From assembly GCA_902774305.1 (NCBI GenBank), contig CACYHY010000004.1:1-32962 (forward strand): 32,962 nt of DNA, read 5' to 3'. Source of the DNA: an uncultured Pseudomonadota bacterium. Its GTDB lineage: Bacteria > Pseudomonadota > Alphaproteobacteria > Rs-D84. The position numbers and the translations under genes were made by a program. A model generated the notes under the pieces. The model ran no database searches. It had not been told where the DNA came from and saw only the letters and a program-made list of their open reading frames with translations. Of the stretch, positions 25,527 through 32,962 are shown piece after piece (the stretch's first letter is position 1; each line of letters begins with the position of its first letter).

Positions 25527-25596
25527 AAAAACCGCCCACAAAACTCTATCTTGCTTTCACTAAATTTTCGAAAGTTAGAAAAGAGGGGCGGTTTTT
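25527..25596. repeat. 70-bp fold-back element, copy 1
   Basis: Perfect 11-bp terminal inverted repeat AAAAACCGCCC / GGGCGGTTTTT around a 48-base interior with nested pairs (CTCT/AGAG, CTTTC/GAAAG). It is identical to copy 2 at 69 of 70 positions and in the same orientation. It sits just downstream of the 25602-25955 stop, so it can act as a terminator; the strong T run (TTTTTTATTTTT) is on the plus strand. Confidence 0.8.
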
Positions 25597-25601
25597 TATT
25601 T

Positions 25602-25955
25602 TTATCTAACAAGTTCTTGTTGTCTTTTTATATATTCTTTACGACAACGTGCATCTACCTCACGCAACAAATCAAATACTAAACTATTTGATTCAATTGA
25701 GAATTTTTTTGCTGGCATAACACCTGTTTTGCTGCTTGTTTCAAAACAGTTAAAATGAATCTCGCCACCATCAGCAGTAAATTGTACAGCAAAAGGACCA
25801 GAATCCCCGGGTGTCAAAACCTTGCGCAAAACAACACCGCCAACAACTGTTGTCACTCCATCATTGGAACATTCGATATCATAATCCACATATTCTTCTA
25901 ATAAGTTTACTAATACCGAACCACCACCATACATCAATTTTTTATACGTTTTCAT
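25602..25955 (-). CDS. Hypothetical protein, 117 aa
   Basis: No family recognised. A soluble product starting MKTYKKLMYGGGSVLVNL, with a beta-rich middle (GVTTVVGGVVLRKVL, GPFAVQFTADGGEIHF) and a basic helical C-terminus (REVDARCRKEYIKRQQELVR). ATG 25955 is chosen because GGAG lies seven bases upstream and the promoter precedes it. An upstream in-frame extension to 26000 would cross the -10. The gene is bracketed by two direct copies of the 70-bp fold-back element, which gives it a cassette-like look. Confidence 0.6.
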   Translation of the reverse strand: MKTYKKLMYGGGSVLVNLLEEYVDYDIECSNDGVTTVVGGVVLRKVLTPGDSGPFAVQFTADGGEIHFNCFETSSKTGVMPAKKFSIESNSLVFDLLREVDARCRKEYIKRQQELVR

Positions 25956-25981
25956 ATAAGTCTCCGTTATTCTTCCTTGTA

Positions 25982-26010
25982 AATATAATACTATAAACAT
26001 TATTTGTCAA
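25982..26010 (-). promoter_or_regulatory. Strong promoter of the 117-aa gene
   Basis: TTGACA (26005-26010, 6/6), a 17-base spacer and TATATT (25982-25987, 5/6). The closest to sigma-70 consensus in the window. Confidence 0.7.
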
Positions 26011-26047
26011 GTATTTTATAAAAAACTTATATTGCATATTTTAACAA

Positions 26048-26117
26048 AAAAACCGCCCACAAAACTCTATCTTGCTTTCACTAAATTTTCGAAAGTTAGA
26101 ACAGAGGGGCGGTTTTT
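26048..26117. repeat. 70-bp fold-back element, copy 2
   Basis: Same element as 25527-25596 with one substitution (C at 26102, where copy 1 has A). It follows the 26124-26606 stop and has a seven-T run on the minus strand, so it should terminate that gene. Confidence 0.8.
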
Positions 26118-26123
26118 ATTCAA

Positions 26124-26606
26124 TTATCTTTGCAATAGACTTTTTGCAACAACTGTATCCGCTGGATTTAATGCGGGATTTTTAACAGATTGGACTTTTT
26201 CAGTTGGCTGTTCTTTTTCATCTTGGTTTGACTTCACTGCCTTATTTATGCTGTGTGCAATTACTATAACTGCTATAACAGTTGTCCCCACAGCAATTGT
26301 ATATCTAAGCATATGCCCCAATTCTCTACGTTTTGCTGCTTTCTCTTGATCTTTTAAAGTTTTCAGAAGAACATTACGTGTTTGTTCATTCATATGATAT
26401 ATTTTATTATCGTAAACTATTTTGCCGCTTTCATACAAGACGAATAAAATAGGATTCTCATATTTCCATGCATTTTCATGGCTTTTTGTTAATGTTGGAT
26501 CTATTTTTTTTACATCAACCCATGTTTTTAATGGATTCTTTTGAAAAGCTATTGCATTACAAGCCATTTCATTAACCAATTCTGGTGTTATATTTTCATC
26601 AGACAT
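26124..26606 (-). CDS. Hypothetical single-pass membrane protein, 160 aa
   Basis: No family recognised. A cytoplasmic N-terminal part of about 95 residues (MSDENITPELVNEMACNAIA, later a charged KTLKDQEKAAKRRELGHM helix) is followed by one membrane segment (about residues 100-122). A short, polar periplasmic tail with Lys/Glu/Pro follows. There is no signal peptide, so the topology is probably N-in. AAGGAAAG lies close before the ATG. TATAAT at about 26643 is a likely -10 in the 5' region. Its terminator is the 70-bp fold-back element. Confidence 0.62.
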   Translation of the reverse strand: MSDENITPELVNEMACNAIAFQKNPLKTWVDVKKIDPTLTKSHENAWKYENPILFVLYESGKIVYDNKIYHMNEQTRNVLLKTLKDQEKAAKRRELGHMLRYTIAVGTTVIAVIVIAHSINKAVKSNQDEKEQPTEKVQSVKNPALNPADTVVAKSLLQR

Positions 26607-26664
26607 TTTCTTTCCTTTTTGTTAATTTATAGGTAAGGTATTATAAAAGTCTTTATATTGCAAT

Positions 26665-26690
26665 AAAAAACCGCCCAAATGGGCGGTTTT
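26665..26690 (-). terminator. Terminator after the methyltransferase gene
   Basis: Stem AAAACCGCCC / GGGCGGTTTT with loop AAAT. It uses the same arms as the two 70-bp elements but has a four-base loop instead of the long interior. Confidence 0.88.
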
Positions 26691-26693
26691 GTT

Positions 26694-27440
26694 TTATTTT
26701 TTACACACACCTAATATTCCATATTTTGTCATAAATGTATCCATTGTTTGCGGATTTATATATGTTGTTTTGAAAATATTTTTTACATCCATGATTGGCA
26801 TAATCATTTCTTGTATTTTTTCGTTGTCAAACAAACAATATTCCATACTATATCTATCATTTGGTAAAGACGCGGAACTTTTACTGATATCGTGTTTTTG
26901 CATATTTTCCATAGCATCTAATGTAAACCAAATTTGACCATTGGGTTTCAAAACACGACAAATTTCATTCAACATTGGCACAACATTGTCGCATCCCAGT
27001 AAATTTACCACTTGGATCGCAAATACCGCATCAAATGTGTTATCAGCATAAGGCATTTTTCGGGCATCGGCAGTTGTTGTTTTTATATTCAGCTTTTGTT
27101 CTTTGGCCAAACGTTCTAAGCGTTGCATGCTAAAATCATTTATATCCAATGCATCTACATCAAAACCATTACGAGCAAAACGCATTGAATAATGCCCCTG
27201 ACCGGCACCAACATCCAACACATGTTTTACACCGGCATCTTGCCATTTTTTTATGACTTCACCTGTTTCAACCATAAACATTTTTGACCAAGATTGAATT
27301 TCTTCTTCGCTAAATTTTTCCCAATACCACTCACCCGTTACAGCATCAGCAGAATTCGTATAGTTTGTTTTAGTCCTGACAAAAACAATACCAACCACGA
27401 CAAGCAAAACAACCAATAAAAGTATTATGATTTTATGCAT
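26694..27440 (-). CDS. Membrane-anchored class I SAM-dependent methyltransferase
   Basis: A 248-aa protein. The N-terminal hydrophobic segment (about residues 3-22) looks like a signal anchor, since no clean cleavage site follows. The catalytic fold then has motif I VLDVGAGQGHYSMRFA, the acidic end of beta-2 in ALDIND, FDAVFAIQVVNLL (motif IV region) and RVLKPNGQIWF, typical of the UbiE/Methyltransf_11 group. The substrate is unknown. If the anchor is type II, the catalytic domain would face the periplasm, where SAM is not expected, so an N-out anchor is more plausible. AAGGGG precedes the ATG. Its extended -10 lies just past the rRNA terminator. Confidence 0.85.
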   Translation of the reverse strand: MHKIIILLLVVLLVVVGIVFVRTKTNYTNSADAVTGEWYWEKFSEEEIQSWSKMFMVETGEVIKKWQDAGVKHVLDVGAGQGHYSMRFARNGFDVDALDINDFSMQRLERLAKEQKLNIKTTTADARKMPYADNTFDAVFAIQVVNLLGCDNVVPMLNEICRVLKPNGQIWFTLDAMENMQKHDISKSSASLPNDRYSMEYCLFDNEKIQEMIMPIMDVKNIFKTTYINPQTMDTFMTKYGILGVCKK

Positions 27441-27461
27441 ATTTTCCCCTTTTTTTTAGAC

Positions 27462-27470
27462 ATTATACCA
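27462..27470 (-). promoter_or_regulatory. Extended -10 promoter of the methyltransferase gene
   Basis: TGGTATAAT fits TGnTATAAT. It begins 12 bases past the rRNA terminator T-run, so the gene is separated from rRNA transcription. Confidence 0.55.
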
Positions 27471-27481
27471 TAAATTTTTCA

Positions 27482-27508
27482 TAAAAAAAGCCCCATCATT
27501 TGATGGGG
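27482..27508 (-). terminator. rRNA operon terminator
   Basis: Stem CCCCATCA / TGATGGGG with a two-base loop and seven T on the minus strand, about 35 bases after the 5S gene. Confidence 0.92.
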
Positions 27509-27541
27509 TAAATTTCGGTTTTTATGTCCGTCTGGACTTAA

Positions 27542-27659
27542 TTCTGGCGACGACCTACTCTTCCGTGGCTTAAGCCAAAGTACCATCGGCGATACGGAGT
27601 TTCCCTGTCTGGTTCGGGATGGAACAGAGGGTGACTTCCGCTCTATAATCACCAGAATT
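27542..27659 (-). rRNA. rrf: 5S ribosomal RNA
   Basis: The ends pair (TTCTGGTGA with TCGCCAGAA). The core contains CCATCCCGAACC and the loop E/helix IV part GCCGATGGTA. The length is about 118. Last gene of the rRNA operon, about 75 bases after 23S. Ends are approximate. Confidence 0.92.
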
Positions 27660-27734
27660 AAATCCAGCAACATCGTAACTTTATAAATCAACAATCTCTT
27701 CAAGCATAATATCGTTTGATTAAACAAACGATAA

Positions 27735-30486
<2,752 letters not shown>

Positions 30487-30734
30487 CTTATGCTTGAAGA
30501 GATTGTCCTCAAACACTTGAAAATAACTTAATGAGTTTTTTAAGCATTAGTTGATTCTTGCTTTCTTGCAAATTGAATTATCACTTTCGTGATTATCCTT
30601 TGTTGTTAGAAAGATATTTTTTGAGATTACGATGTTCAACAAATTAAACTTTCGTTTAACTTGCGACATAAAAACCGATTAACAATATATTGCTATAAAA
30701 GCAGATTCCATTGGATATTCATTGGAATATTTGG

Positions 30735-30762
30735 AATCAAAAATGATTTTTCATTTTTGATT
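30735..30762. repeat. Spacer hairpin between tRNA-Ile and 23S
   Basis: Perfect 12-bp stem AATCAAAAATGA / TCATTTTTGATT with a TTTT loop, 19 bases past the tRNA 3' end. It may be an RNase III processing stem. Next to it, TTCCATTGG/CATTGGAA forms a second inverted repeat. Confidence 0.5.
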
Positions 30763-30780
30763 TCAACCTCATCTAAAAAA

Positions 30781-30857
30781 TGGTGGGTCAGGAAGAACTC
30801 GAATCTTCGACCTTCGCTGTATCAGAGCGACATTCTAACCAACTGAACTACTGACCC
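30781..30857 (-). tRNA. tRNA-Ile (GAT anticodon)
   Basis: A 77-nt cloverleaf: acceptor GGGTCAG/CTGACCC, anticodon stem TCGCT/AGCGA with loop CTGATAC, T arm GAAGA-TTCGAGT-TCTTC, and CCA encoded. It is the only tRNA in the spacer; the tRNA-Ala(TGC) that usually follows it in alphaproteobacteria is absent. Confidence 0.96.
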
Positions 30858-30972
30858 ATAACCGTATTCTGATTTCAAGCCATTAGTTCTGCTGATACCA
30901 GAATTCATCAAAAAGAGATATTCAGACAGTCGCATTTGGGTTGACCGTTTTCGTGAAAACGGTTTTCTCTAT

Positions 30973-32474
<1,502 letters not shown>

Positions 32475-32548
32475 TAAATAAAACTTGTAGTCATAAGTCC
32501 TGTGCATAATAAAACAAAGCTGACTTAAAATTCAGTTCGTCTTTACAT

Positions 32549-32577
32549 ATTATATATTCGCAAGACAAGTATTTTAA
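32549..32577 (-). promoter_or_regulatory. Putative rRNA operon promoter
   Basis: TTAAAA (32572-32577, 4/6), a 17-base spacer and perfect TATAAT (32549-32554), about 75 bases before the 16S 5' end. A second consensus TTGACA lies farther upstream in the palindrome TTGAC-AAA-GTCAA (about 32622-32634), without a clear -10. Confidence 0.5.
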
Positions 32578-32579
32578 CG

Positions 32580-32962
32580 AGGTTTAATATGTAAACCTAC
32601 TACCTGTCTAAGATATGCACATTGACTTTGTCAAAGTTTGGATAATTCCAAATTCAACTGTCTGCATATCTCTTCTTGAACAATTTTTGATTACATTCAA
32701 AACATGCATCAAAAATTTATTTGATGAGCTGCTTTTATTAACAATGTTGCGATTTTGCCCAGAAACAATTACTTGCTTTTATCTGTTATCGCGAAATTTC
32801 ATAGGTTGGGAAAAGGTCTCAACTTGAAAGCCCGCATAGTATGAATTGAAATCCTAAGAAAGTCAAGTGTTTTTTTGGAAAATATTATCATTTTTTTTAG
32901 CACGAACCAAAACCCGCAGAAATCCGCCAAAAATTTTTTTGAAAAAAATCAAATATTTTTCG
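32580..32962. other. Region upstream of the rRNA operon, no gene seen
   Basis: AT-rich, with no convincing coding frame, tRNA or hairpin terminator. The only notable structure is the TTGAC-AAA-GTCAA palindrome near 32622-32634. Poly-T and poly-A tracts lie near the right edge. Confidence 0.5.

Noticed and set aside
25527..26117. Integron attC sites
   Set aside because: The fold-back ends lack the RYYYAAC/GTTRRRY core pair (GTTAGAA does not fit), and no integrase is in the window.

Overview
The window reads as a low-GC alphaproteobacterial chromosome segment, probably from an uncultured, host-associated lineage. The 16S gene has alphaproteobacterial features: a short V3 helix, the GTGTAGGGGTGAAATCCG block, and tRNA-Ile in the spacer. 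The rRNA operon is intact (16S–tRNA-Ile–23S–5S, minus strand), unlike the split rRNA genes of Rickettsiaceae and Anaplasmataceae. TGA is used as a stop codon, so the code is standard. Lineage placement is inference; no database search was possible.

Layout. 1–2.2 kb: def–fmt translation-initiation operon (fmt runs off the left edge) and a short rmuC. 2.2–3.4 kb: a HAD-IB phosphatase-like gene and an unknown gene. 3.4–10.8 kb: one minus-strand and four plus-strand genes for large polytopic membrane proteins, fired from a divergent promoter. They look like VirB6/TrbL-type T4SS channel paralogues, and the last carries an Obg-like GTPase domain fused to its C-terminus. 10.8–13.6 kb: a UvrD/PcrA helicase and a DnaQ-type exonuclease. 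13.6–19.1 kb: two long exported Cys-rich paralogues with basic Arg/Ser-rich N-termini, flanking rplU–rpmA. 19.3–24.4 kb: a small Cys-rich exported protein, an ABC exporter and pyruvate phosphate dikinase. 24.6–27.4 kb: small unknown genes, each with its own promoter and terminator, two near-identical 70-bp fold-back elements, a structured intergenic stretch, and a membrane-anchored methyltransferase. 27.5–32.5 kb: the rRNA operon with its promoter.

The most unusual content is the five-gene membrane cluster with its GTPase fusion. The two Cys-rich proteins share the motif C-x6-C-M-D-x2-C-x9-C-S-C and may be envelope partners of that cluster (inference). The 16S gene has paired compensatory changes in the decoding site, where aminoglycosides bind, and at several universal primer sites. 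The canonical rplU–rpmA–obg order is broken here: rpmA ends at a terminator, and the only Obg-like domain in the window is the one fused to a membrane protein.

Promoters repeatedly show an extended -10 (TGnTATAAT). Two genes have a -10 exactly six bases before the start codon, which predicts leaderless mRNAs.
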